DNA of 64,000 bases. It comes from CBDAPI01 sp965248635 (GTDB lineage Bacteria > Acidobacteriota > UBA6911 > RPQK01 > CBDAPI01). Numbering within the stretch: position 1 is the first letter of the stretch; every line of letters starts with the position of its first letter. The DNA lies in the NCBI GenBank assembly GCA_965248635.1, contig OZ252114.1, positions 372,001 through 436,000 on the forward strand, written 5' to 3'. The position numbers were made by a program, and so were the translations under genes. The notes beneath the pieces were generated by a model. It did no database searches, was not told the DNA's origin, and saw only the letters and a program-made list of their open reading frames with translations. Shown in pieces: positions 17,721 through 24,625 of this stretch.

Positions 17721-19025
17721 CTATCCTCCGTCGACTGTTGCCTTCTCAACGAGGAGGTCAATCACTTTTTTCCGTTTCAATCGCCCGAGAAGTTCTTCAC
17801 GGTGCTCATCCTCGGCAAAATACTGCCTGACCTTCGCACTGGACTCCGGACTTGACTCCGACAGTCTCTTGATCTCGGAGTCCACTTCCTCCTCGGTCAC
17901 TTCAATTTCTTCCTTACCTGCTACTGCTTCGAGCCCAAAGTGAGCGCGAACTTCCTTCCTGGCCGGCGCCTGGAATTCGTCTCTCATCTTGTGCCAGTCG
18001 AGTCCCGCCTTGGCAGGGTCAACACCTCTGGAGGCCAGGCTGAAGGCAAACTCTTGCAGTTTGTTGTCGACCACTTCCTCGACCAGAACCTCCGGAACCT
18101 CAAAAGTCGTGAGATCCACCAGTGCTTCGACCGTCTTGTTGCGGATTTCCTCTTCACGCCCAGCCTCGGCCTGCTGCGAAACTTCCTCCAGCAAGCTTCC
18201 CTTGAGTTCTTCCAGATTGTCAAAGTCCCCAATATCCCTGGCAAAATCATCGTCCAACGGTGGGACCTGCTTGTTCTTGATATTGTTCAGTTGGACGGTG
18301 AACTCTACGCGCTCACCCGCCAGCTTGCGATCAGGGTAATCGGGTGGATACGAGACCTGGAAGACTTTCTCCTCCGCTACGTTCAGCCCCAGTAGAGCCT
18401 TTGTAAAAGCTTCGTGCGTCTGTTCGCCGCCGATTTCCAAAACCACGTTCTCATCAGCTATAGGATCGAGACCCACCAGAGGCAACCCTTCTTCCGAAAT
18501 AAATCGACCATGAAGGTCAATCACGGCGTAGTCTCCCAGATCCACGCCCCGGTCCTCGATCGTAATCAGGCTTGAGTGCTTCTCCTGGAGCGCATCCAGT
18601 CGTTTTTCCAACACTTCTTCTGGATCCGGTGGGGGATCCAGCCTCACCTTCAGCCCGGCATAGCCAGGGAGCTCAAAGGTTGGTTTTACTTCGAACTCGG
18701 CCACATACTTGAGCGCTTCCCCTTCCTCAAAATCCAACTCTCCTACATTCGGAGACCGGACGGGGCTTACGTCTTTCTCGTGGATAGCCTGGTGATAGGA
18801 TTCCGGTACCAGGCGCTTGATCACTTCCTCCCGGATGTCTCTTTGAAAGCGGCGTTTCACAAGGTTGAAAGGAGCGCGGCCCTTCCGGAAACCGGGCAGC
18901 TCGGCGCGCTTCTTGAACTCACCGGCAACCCGGTTGAACTCCTCGGAAGTAACCTGTGCGGATATCTCCACCGAGAGTTTCTTCTTAACGTTGCTGACGT
19001 CCTCGAGAACTGATTGAATCTCCAT
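17721..19025 (-). CDS. tig: Trigger factor (ribosome-bound chaperone, PPIase)
   Basis: Binds the ribosome exit tunnel and shields nascent chains. Start ATG 19025 (MEIQSVLEDVSNVKKKL) has AAGGA 4 bases upstream; a longer frame reads into a palindromic repeat and is rejected. The 434 residues show the ribosome-binding signature ELPGFRKGRAPFNLVKRRF near 45, the FKBP-type isomerase domain from ~158 (GDYAVIDLHGRF), and the helical C-terminal arms. First gene of the tig-clpP-clpX block. The 278-bp palindrome at 19030-19307 ends 5 bases from the start codon, and its arm supplies the Shine-Dalgarno bases. Confidence 0.96.
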   Translation of the reverse strand: MEIQSVLEDVSNVKKKLSVEISAQVTSEEFNRVAGEFKKRAELPGFRKGRAPFNLVKRRFQRDIREEVIKRLVPESYHQAIHEKDVSPVRSPNVGELDFEEGEALKYVAEFEVKPTFELPGYAGLKVRLDPPPDPEEVLEKRLDALQEKHSSLITIEDRGVDLGDYAVIDLHGRFISEEGLPLVGLDPIADENVVLEIGGEQTHEAFTKALLGLNVAEEKVFQVSYPPDYPDRKLAGERVEFTVQLNNIKNKQVPPLDDDFARDIGDFDNLEELKGSLLEEVSQQAEAGREEEIRNKTVEALVDLTTFEVPEVLVEEVVDNKLQEFAFSLASRGVDPAKAGLDWHKMRDEFQAPARKEVRAHFGLEAVAGKEEIEVTEEEVDSEIKRLSESSPESSAKVRQYFAEDEHREELLGRLKRKKVIDLLVEKATVDGG

Positions 19026-19029
19026 ATTC

Positions 19030-19307
19030 CTTAGTACTCCCTTCCATAAATACGATGACGTTTGCGGATGAGGCTTGCGAGGTGAGGTTGCGAAGAGAGG
19101 AGGAGGCGATGCGGTAGCATCGTTGACGACGAACGACAAAGAGATCGCCCGCAATCCCCATCCGCCCGAAGGGTTGGGGCGGGACGGGCCCATCTCTTTG
19201 TTGTTCCTCCTCGCCGATGTTCCCACATCGACTCGTCGTCTCGCCTCAATCTGGTCTCCGTCGCGCTCCCAACAAACGTCATCGTATTTATGGAAGTGAG
19301 TACTTAG
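19030..19307. repeat. Nested palindromic element (MITE-like), 278 bp
   Basis: Outer arms of 35 bp (19030-19064 and 19273-19307) match at 33 positions. Inside, each half carries a short hairpin (CGATGC-GGTA-GCATCG on the left, CGATGT-TCCC-ACATCG on the right) and the half-sites ACAAAGAGAT / ATCTCTTTGT flank a central GC-rich hairpin. The halves align along most of their length as an imperfect inverted repeat. No coding sequence is supported inside. It fills the space between tig and the small ORF at 19371. Confidence 0.88.
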
Positions 19308-19370
19308 TGTGCTAACGCAACTGCGCTCTCTACATTAGATGTTTCGCAACGGTTTGCGTGGCAAAAACTT

Positions 19371-19589
19371 GTGGATTATATTCCCGGCTGGATGCGTGAA
19401 CAAGATCGTCTGGAGTGGAAACTGAAGGCGGAGGCGTTTGATCGCCTGACTGAGAAGTACCGGAGCCTTGAAGACCATGACGGGTTCTACAGTCGCAATT
19501 GGCTGGAGCTGTCTGAGCAGCTGGAAACTGAACTCAAGCAGTTGAAATGGGTGCTGGGAGCAGGGAGGGATCCCTCAGGTTCGTCGTAG
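19371..19589 (+). CDS. Small acidic protein of unknown function, possibly a gene remnant
   Basis: 72 residues from GTG 19371, with a coding-like composition: DYIPGWMREQDRLEWKLK then a charged helical stretch ending in LKQLKWVLGAG. The frame is open upstream to the edge of the palindromic element (stop at 19304) with no ATG and no Shine-Dalgarno, reading ALSTLDVSQRFAWQKLV. This makes it look like the 3' part of a gene whose start was replaced by the element. It runs into the nucleotidase gene, with a 15-base tail overlap. I do not recognise the family. Confidence 0.35.
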   Translation: MDYIPGWMREQDRLEWKLKAEAFDRLTEKYRSLEDHDGFYSRNWLELSEQLETELKQLKWVLGAGRDPSGSS

Positions 19590-20606
19590 TACGTCAGTAC
19601 TCCCTGCCTGAGCTTTCGCCTCCATGTCCCGGATTGAAGACAACGCTAGCTCGTGCAGCTGTCCGTTGGAAGCAACGACGCCGCGATTTCGGGCCAGCGT
19701 GGCTCCCTGCGAAAAATCGAGGGCTCCTCCGTCCAGGTCGGTAACCTGACCCCCGGCTTCCTCGACGACCAGCGAGCCGGCCGCCTGATCCCAGATTTTC
19801 TCCTTGTAGTCGACCCGCGCAGGGGAAATCAGACGCAGCAGCAACTCTCCTCGGCCGGAAGCCAGCAGGCCGTACTTGGCCTGGCTGTCCATCAACACCG
19901 GCTCGAGAGTGGAACCCAGATGATGAAGAATCCGCTCGAAAAGACTGGTGTTTGTATGTCCGGCCTCGACGGACCGAAGCAGTCGAGCCTGACCGGGATC
20001 AGAAACAGAAGAGACCCGGAGGGGCTGGAATTCGGCTTCCCCCAGCAGCGGGCGCATCCAGGTTCCTTCACCCCGAACAGCCACAAAGAGGGAACCGAAC
20101 TGAGCGGGTGAGTTGCCGGGAACGGAAAGATTGGGACAGGCCAGAACCCCAACCCGAACCCTTCCCTCTTCAATAAGAGCCAGGGCTGTGGCAAATTGTG
20201 CCTGCCTCAAAAACCCCTTGGTCCCATCGATCGGGTCGAGCGTCCAGAATTTCCCCCGGGCGGTGCCGGTGCCTCGATCGATCCACTGCAAAACCGATTC
20301 TCGATCTGCAGGCAGACCCTCTTCGGAAAGGAACTCGACTACCTGCTCCAGAGTTTTTCCGCCATCTACACCACGCAGCGGCTGTGTGTCCTCCTCGGCC
20401 ACCAGGGTGTCGAAACCCAGTTTCCGTTCCAGCAGCCATCCCACCAGACCCTGCACCGCAAAATCGGCCACCGTGACAGGCGAGCGATCCTCCTTCGCCA
20501 GGGCCGGCTGCGCCAGCCGCTGCTGAATGATCCGGGCGAGCCGGCCGGACCGCTCGGCAACCTCGAGGGCAAACTCGATTTCGGGGCTGCTTACTTTAAA
20601 GGGCAT
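19575..20606 (-). CDS. 3'(2'),5'-bisphosphate nucleotidase (CysQ/HAL2-like)
   Basis: Inositol-monophosphatase superfamily enzyme, probably removing phosphate from PAP left by sulfate assimilation. Start ATG 20606 (MPFKVSSPEIEFALEV) is where similarity begins. Of 343 residues, SPVTVADFAVQGLV is near 42, VAEED supplies a metal ligand, WTLDPIDGTKGFLR is the metal/phosphate motif and IWDQAAGSLVVEEAGGQVTDLDG is the second motif. The insert of ~40 residues before WTLDPIDG matches the HAL2 subtype rather than SuhB. Substrate is inferred from subtype only. Stand-alone gene between repeat-filled gaps. Confidence 0.88.
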   Translation of the reverse strand: MPFKVSSPEIEFALEVAERSGRLARIIQQRLAQPALAKEDRSPVTVADFAVQGLVGWLLERKLGFDTLVAEEDTQPLRGVDGGKTLEQVVEFLSEEGLPADRESVLQWIDRGTGTARGKFWTLDPIDGTKGFLRQAQFATALALIEEGRVRVGVLACPNLSVPGNSPAQFGSLFVAVRGEGTWMRPLLGEAEFQPLRVSSVSDPGQARLLRSVEAGHTNTSLFERILHHLGSTLEPVLMDSQAKYGLLASGRGELLLRLISPARVDYKEKIWDQAAGSLVVEEAGGQVTDLDGGALDFSQGATLARNRGVVASNGQLHELALSSIRDMEAKAQAGSTDVLRRT

Positions 20607-20621
20607 GGGTTCCCTATTATT

Positions 20622-20704
20622 CCACGTTCCACGTTTCACGTTTCACGTTCCACGCCCCGGCACCCACAACCCACGTGGAACTTGGAACTTGGAACTCGGA
20701 ACGG
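20622..20704. repeat. Degenerate heptanucleotide tandem repeats
   Basis: Units of 7 bp run through the gap: GTTCCAC, GTTTCAC, GTTTCAC, GTTCCAC, then CACCCAC, AACCCAC, and GTGGAAC, TTGGAAC, TTGGAAC, TCGGAAC. The left and right halves are roughly complementary, so a hairpin is possible. The flank also holds a GGGCAC...GTGCCC palindrome. No gene lies here. Confidence 0.85.
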
Positions 20705-20728
20705 GCACGAGCGCCAGCGAGTGCCCAA

Positions 20729-21301
20729 TCAACCCCATAGAGAAATTGCGAAGGCAATGAAGAGCGCATAGACGAGCAGGATGCCCGCTGCAATGAGGCG
20801 AACCGCTCGAACTTTCCAGGTGGTGATCAGAACGATGCTCCCGGTCAGCACAAGCAGAAGCTCAAGCGGGGCAAAGACATGCCCGTAATAGCGCGGGTCC
20901 CAGTAGGAAACCGGGCTCTCAAAGCGCCATTCCGAAAAGGGAAAGAAATGCCGGTGCGAGTCATGATGGTGGAGCAGAAGATCAGGAAAGCAATGAAGGA
21001 TCATGCTTCCAAACATCGCTAGCAACCGGCGGCGGCCGCGCCAGAAGCTGAGCAGCGCAGCTATTCCCAGCAAAGGAATTGAATTGAAGAGATCGAAGAA
21101 GGCCTGCCACAACGGATCATGATAGCCGGTTGACCAGATCCATCTCTCGGCCCGCCCCATCAAGTGCTTCTCCCAGAAATAGAACAGAAACATCGGAGCA
21201 TCGGGAAGAACCGACCCCAAGGTGATGGGAAGAATCAGGTGGGGCTGGCTCCGCCTTCCCAGTAAGAGCAGGTTGAAGACGGTGTGGGCCGGAGTGTGCA
21301 C
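20729..21301 (-). CDS. Conserved multi-pass membrane protein, putative metal-dependent hydrolase-like
   Basis: 190 residues starting MHTPAHTVFNLLLLGRR. The product has a HTxxH start, LPITLGSVLPDAPMFLFYFWEK, FDLFNSIPL, CFPDLLLHHHDSHRHFFPFSEWRF and SPVSYWDPRYYG, with three or four hydrophobic segments. The arrangement of His and Asp near the first helix and again at LLHHHDSHRH recalls small membrane-bound putative hydrolases (YdjM/DUF457 style), and I recall similar proteins in cyanobacteria. Function is unknown. The gene is flanked by repeat arrays on both sides. Confidence 0.7.
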   Translation of the reverse strand: MHTPAHTVFNLLLLGRRSQPHLILPITLGSVLPDAPMFLFYFWEKHLMGRAERWIWSTGYHDPLWQAFFDLFNSIPLLGIAALLSFWRGRRRLLAMFGSMILHCFPDLLLHHHDSHRHFFPFSEWRFESPVSYWDPRYYGHVFAPLELLLVLTGSIVLITTWKVRAVRLIAAGILLVYALFIAFAISLWG

Positions 21302-21331
21302 TGGATGGTTGTTGGTTAAAGGCTTTTAACC

Positions 21332-21994
21332 TTATCTCTTCAGGGCCAGGGTCAGGCCGTCGGCGATGGAGAGCAGGCTCAGATCGATGCGCTCATCCCG
21401 GGCCAGCTCCTGATTGATCGCACGAATGGCCACGGTGTCCTCGTCCTGCACGGTAGAATCCGTCAACTTGCCCTCCCACAGTGTGTTGTCGAACAAGATC
21501 ACACCCCCTGATCTCACCAATTGGTAGGCCAAATCGTAATAGGTAGCGTAATTCGACTTCTCCGCATCGACAAATGCAAAGTCATAGCTTCCAGCCTCTC
21601 CTTCATCGATCAATCGGCGCAGTGTATCGGTCGCCGGACCCAGAATCAGGTTGATCTTGTGCTCGATTCCTGCCTCCTTCCAGTAGCGGCGCGCAATGCC
21701 GGTCCACTCCTCACTGATGTCGCAGGCGGTGAGAACTCCGTCCTCAGGAAGTGCCTGTGCTACACACAGCGAGCTGTAGCCCGTAAACACCCCGATCTCG
21801 AGAGCTCGTCGAGCGCCCATCAGCCGGGCCAGCAGAGCCATGAACTGACCCTGGTCCGGTGCCACCTGCATGAGGCTGTCCTCCCTCAGTGCAGTCTCTT
21901 CACGGAGACGCCGTAACACATCTGACTCCCTCAGGGACACATCCAGCAGGTAGTCGTAGAGTCCGTCATTTAGGGGCAGGTATTTGAGGGGCAT
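21332..21994 (-). CDS. SAM-dependent O-methyltransferase (family 3, COMT/CCoAMT-like)
   Basis: Soluble class I methyltransferase of 220 residues from ATG 21994 (MPLKYLPLNDGLYDYLL). Motif I is RRALEIGVFTGYSSLCVAQALP, motif II ACDISEEW, and the metal-site Asp residues are in YDFAFVDAEKSNYATYYDL and GGVILFDNTLW, as in divalent-metal catechol O-methyltransferases of bacteria. The longer frame upstream (to 22153) is encoded by repeat DNA and reads QQPATSNQQPATS, so it is rejected as coding. The acceptor is unknown; small catechols are usual for this family. Confidence 0.92.
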   Translation of the reverse strand: MPLKYLPLNDGLYDYLLDVSLRESDVLRRLREETALREDSLMQVAPDQGQFMALLARLMGARRALEIGVFTGYSSLCVAQALPEDGVLTACDISEEWTGIARRYWKEAGIEHKINLILGPATDTLRRLIDEGEAGSYDFAFVDAEKSNYATYYDLAYQLVRSGGVILFDNTLWEGKLTDSTVQDEDTVAIRAINQELARDERIDLSLLSIADGLTLALKR

Positions 21995-22002
21995 TTCTTT
22001 AG

Positions 22003-22122
22003 GTTCCAAGTTCCAAGGTTCCAAGTTCCAAGTCGTTGCTGGTTGCTGGTTGCTGGTTGCTGGTTGCTGGTTGCTGGTTGCTGGTTGCTGGTTGCTGGTT
22101 GCTGGTTGCTGTTGCTGGTTGG
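22003..22122. repeat. Heptanucleotide repeats: TTCCAAG-type followed by ~12 copies of GTTGCTG
   Basis: First come GGTTCCA/AGTTCCA units, then from 22035 an almost perfect array of GTTGCTG; one copy has lost a base. The array ends 2-3 bases before the left end of the IS3-family element, and the same array resumes at its right end in the same orientation. Confidence 0.95.
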
Positions 22123-22170
22123 AGTTGACCCGTTTTCGTGGACACCTAATCATTTGGGAAGGAGTCTACG

Positions 22171-22491
22171 ATGCCAAAAACACACCGACCATATCCACCA
22201 GAGTTTCGTCGCCAGATGGTCGAACTCGTGCGAACCGGGCGCAGTCCGGGATCACTATCGCGTGAGTTTGAGCCGTCGGCGCAATCCATTCGCAACTGGG
22301 TGTACCGAGCCGATCTGGATGAGGGCCGCCGTGAGGACGGCCTGACGACCCCGGAACGAGACGAGCTGCGCCGGCTGCGTGGTGAGAATCGTCGCCTGCG
22401 TGAAGAGCGGGAGATCTTAAAAAAAGCCGCGGCCTGGTTTGCTCGGGAGACCAACTCGATCCCGTCCGGATCTTCGGGTTCGTCGAGATGA
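22171..22491 (+). CDS. IS3-family transposase OrfA
   Basis: 106 residues with an N-terminal helix-turn-helix (YPPEFRRQMVELVRTGRSPGSLSREF, SAQSIRNWV) and a C-terminal leucine-zipper-like helix (RDELRRLRGENRRLREEREILKKAAAWF). This DNA-binding half is normally joined to OrfB by a programmed -1 frameshift. A run of seven A (22419-22425, TTA AAA AAA GCC) is a fitting slip site, and the -1 frame from there is open into orfB (reading DQLDPVRIFGFVEMNQ). OrfA ends 4 bases into orfB (ATGA). Confidence 0.92.
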   Translation: MPKTHRPYPPEFRRQMVELVRTGRSPGSLSREFEPSAQSIRNWVYRADLDEGRREDGLTTPERDELRRLRGENRRLREEREILKKAAAWFARETNSIPSGSSGSSR

Positions 22492-23279
22492 ATCAGGCCG
22501 AGCACAAGATTGCCACCCTGTGCCGTGTACTGGGTGTCTCCACCAGCGGCTACTATGCGTGGCGCCGACGTCGCATGAGTACTCGGGTGCGAGAAGATGT
22601 TCGTTTGCTGGCCTGGATTCGAGCCATTCATGAACGCTCTCGAGGCACCTACGGTGCCCCCCGGATCCATGCCCAGCTGGCCGCAGAGGGACCCCGTGTG
22701 GGTCGCAAGCGCGTCGCTCGTCTGATGCGTGAAGCGGGTTTGCAGGGCGTTAGTCGCCGCAAGAAACGCACCACGACGGTGCGCAATGAGAAGGCCCGGC
22801 CGGCCTCGGATCTCGTCGAGCGTGACTTCTCGGCCGCAGGTCCGAATCGGCTCTGGGTAGCCGACCTGACCTACGTTTCTACCCGGGCAGGTTTTCTTTA
22901 CCTGGCCGTGGTTGTCGATGCCTTCAGCCGCCGGGCCCTGTGTCAGCGCCGTCCCGTGGCGGTGATCCATCACTCGGACCAGGGCTGCCAATACACCTCG
23001 ATTGCCTTCGGGCTGCGCTGTCGAAAGGCCGGCGTGAGGCCCTCGATGGGATCCGTGGGCGACTGTTACGATAACGCTCTGTGTGAGAGTTTTTTTGCCA
23101 CGCTCGAGTGCGAGCTGCTGGACCGAAACAACTTTGCAACGCCCGACGAGGCCCGCAGGGCCGTCTTCGAGTTCATGGAGGGCTGGTACAACCCGCATCG
23201 CCTGCACTCGTCTCTCGATTATCAGTCACCCATCCACTTCGAAAGGAGGAGCCGTCAGGAGCAGAAAATCGCAAGCTGA
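22488..23279 (+). CDS. IS3-family transposase OrfB, internally shortened
   Basis: DDE integrase half (rve fold): MNQAEHKIATLCRVLGVSTSGYYAW, HTH_21 segment THGAPRI-like (YGAPRIHAQLAAEGP), first Asp in LWVADLTYV, second in VIHHSDQGCQYTS, and Glu in ALCESFFATLECELL, then the usual YNPHRLHSSLDYQSP end. Between DAFSRR and LCQRRPVAV about two dozen residues of the normal fold (the RIVGW...L..A stretch) are missing, so the frame is kept but a core strand and helix between the two Asp residues are lost. The product is 263 residues against roughly 285-295 for intact relatives, so I expect no catalytic activity. Junction near 22933-22945. Confidence 0.85.
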   Translation: MNQAEHKIATLCRVLGVSTSGYYAWRRRRMSTRVREDVRLLAWIRAIHERSRGTYGAPRIHAQLAAEGPRVGRKRVARLMREAGLQGVSRRKKRTTTVRNEKARPASDLVERDFSAAGPNRLWVADLTYVSTRAGFLYLAVVVDAFSRRALCQRRPVAVIHHSDQGCQYTSIAFGLRCRKAGVRPSMGSVGDCYDNALCESFFATLECELLDRNNFATPDEARRAVFEFMEGWYNPHRLHSSLDYQSPIHFERRSRQEQKIAS

Positions 23280-23308
23280 AAACTGTCCACGAAAGTGGGG
23301 TAGGCCCA

Positions 23309-23395
23309 GGTTGCTGGTTGCTGGTTGCTGGTTGCTGGTTGCTGGTTGCTGGTTGCTGGTTGCTGGTTGCTGGTTGCTGGTTGCTGGTTGCTGGT
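23309..23395. repeat. GTTGCTG heptanucleotide array, right of the IS3 element
   Basis: About 12 near-perfect copies of the same unit and orientation as 22035-22122. A second heptamer run (GTGGAAC, ATGGAAC, TTGGAAC, GTTGGAAC) follows at 23541-23578, just before the asd stop. Confidence 0.95.
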
Positions 23396-23580
23396 TTGGA
23401 TCGTGCATGGACAGGGTGACAAGAACGAGACACCAGAACCGCGGGCGGCTGGGAATGTGGAGTCACGGTACAATCCGGCCTCACTGGCGTTCATCTTCTG
23501 AAATCGGTTGGCAGGCGAAGCGCTGTTCGAACCCGCCCGAGCCTGACGTGGAACATGGAACTTGGAACGTTGGAACGTCT

Positions 23581-24594
23581 TCAGTGCAGCAGGCACTCGG
23601 CAATCTGCACGGCGTTGAGCGCGGCGCCCTTGCGGAGTTGATCGCCGGCCAAGAAGAGAGCCAGTCCCCGGCCGTCCGGCTGGGACAGATCACGGCGGAT
23701 CCGGCCCACCAGAACATTGTCTCCATGGCTGGCCAGGATTGGTTCCGGGTGCCGATTCGACTCCCGGTCATCCACTACCTCTACTCCCTCAGCCTGAGCC
23801 AGAATGGCCCGGGCATCCTCCACGGAAAGAGGGTTCTCGAAAGTAAGATAGACCGCTTCACTGTGAGCACGGAGTACCGGAACTCGAACACAGGTAGCCG
23901 CCATCCGGAGACTCTCATCGCCGAATATCTTTCTCGTTTCCTCGGCCATCTTGAGCTCTTCCGTGTTGTAGCCCGACTCCGTGTCCATCTTCGATTCGTG
24001 GCAAAAGACATTGAAGATGTACTGTCGGTCAAAAAACTCCTGGGTGATCGGATCTCCCGCTGTCCAGTCACGGGCCTGCTGTTCGAGCTCGGCCATGGCG
24101 AGGGCCCCGGCACCCGAAGCGGCCTGATAGGTGCTGACCAAAATTCGTCTAACCGTGGCCGCTCGATGGAGGGGCCAGACCGCTACGCACATCAGGATTG
24201 CCGAACAATTGGGCACTGCGATCAAACCCGAATGGCCGGCCAGATGGTGGGGATTTACTTCCGGCACAACCAGCGGCGTCCCCGGATCCATTCGGAAGGC
24301 CGAGGAGTTGTCTACCACCAGGCAGCCGCTTGCAGTGGCAACAGTAGCATACTCCCGGCTGATGGAAGCGCCGGCCGAGAAGAAAGCAATGTCAACTCCC
24401 GCAAAGGAGTCTCTGTCCAGCTCTTCCACTTGGTAGGTCTGACCCTCAAATGGAACCGTGGTGCCGGCCGAGCGGTGACTGGCCAGCAAACGCAGGCCAC
24501 TCAGTGAAAAGCGGCGCTGCGAAAGAACTTTGATAATTTCGCGCCCGACGGCTCCCGTAGCTCCAACTATGGTAACAAATGGTGCGTCTGACAT
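23581..24594 (-). CDS. asd: Aspartate-semialdehyde dehydrogenase
   Basis: Reduces aspartyl phosphate to aspartate semialdehyde for lysine, threonine, methionine and diaminopimelate. Start ATG 24594 (MSDAPFVTIVGATGAVG) has GAGG upstream; the longer frame is shadow. NADP loop GATGAVGREIIKVL, LLASHRSAG, AFFSAGASISREYA, NSSAFRMDPGTPLVVPEVN, the catalytic Cys in AVPNCSAILMCVA, and TYQAASGAGALAMAEL are all present; RVPVLRAHSEAVYL carries the catalytic His. 337 residues. It follows lysC by 31 bases on the same strand, consistent with a two-gene operon for the first two steps. Confidence 0.97.
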   Translation of the reverse strand: MSDAPFVTIVGATGAVGREIIKVLSQRRFSLSGLRLLASHRSAGTTVPFEGQTYQVEELDRDSFAGVDIAFFSAGASISREYATVATASGCLVVDNSSAFRMDPGTPLVVPEVNPHHLAGHSGLIAVPNCSAILMCVAVWPLHRAATVRRILVSTYQAASGAGALAMAELEQQARDWTAGDPITQEFFDRQYIFNVFCHESKMDTESGYNTEELKMAEETRKIFGDESLRMAATCVRVPVLRAHSEAVYLTFENPLSVEDARAILAQAEGVEVVDDRESNRHPEPILASHGDNVLVGRIRRDLSQPDGRGLALFLAGDQLRKGAALNAVQIAECLLH

Positions 24595-24625
24595 TTTGGC
24601 AATCGACCTCAAAAAAGCTCTGTTT

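Larger units (their letters stand above)
22125..23303 (+). mobile_element. IS3-family insertion sequence inside a GTTGCTG array
   Basis: Terminal inverted repeats are TTGACCCGTTTTCGTGGACA at the left (22125) and, read inward from the right, CTACCCCACTTTCGTGGACA (ending near 23303). They share the inner TTTCGTGGACA. The element is ~1.18 kb with orfA and orfB in a -1 arrangement. No clear direct repeat of target DNA is visible, because both flanks are repeats. The element is probably defective: orfB lacks an internal segment. Confidence 0.85.

Noticed and set aside
19031..19282. ORFs on both strands inside the palindrome
   Set aside because: They read across inverted-repeat DNA and would have to be coding on both strands with no homology; explained by the repeat.
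22488..22491. IS3 orfA/orfB frame change as a broken gene
   Set aside because: A -1 offset with an A7 slip site is normal for this family; the real damage is the internal deletion in orfB.
22146..23207. 353-codon minus-strand ORF
   Set aside because: Antisense to the IS3 transposase genes; a mirror effect of GC-rich codon use.
22035..23395. CRISPR array
   Set aside because: The repeats are 7 bp and contiguous, without spacers, and no cas gene is near.
22043..23484. Proteins made of NQQPATS or GCWLLVA repeats
   Set aside because: These are translations of the GTTGCTG heptamer array in various frames, not genes.
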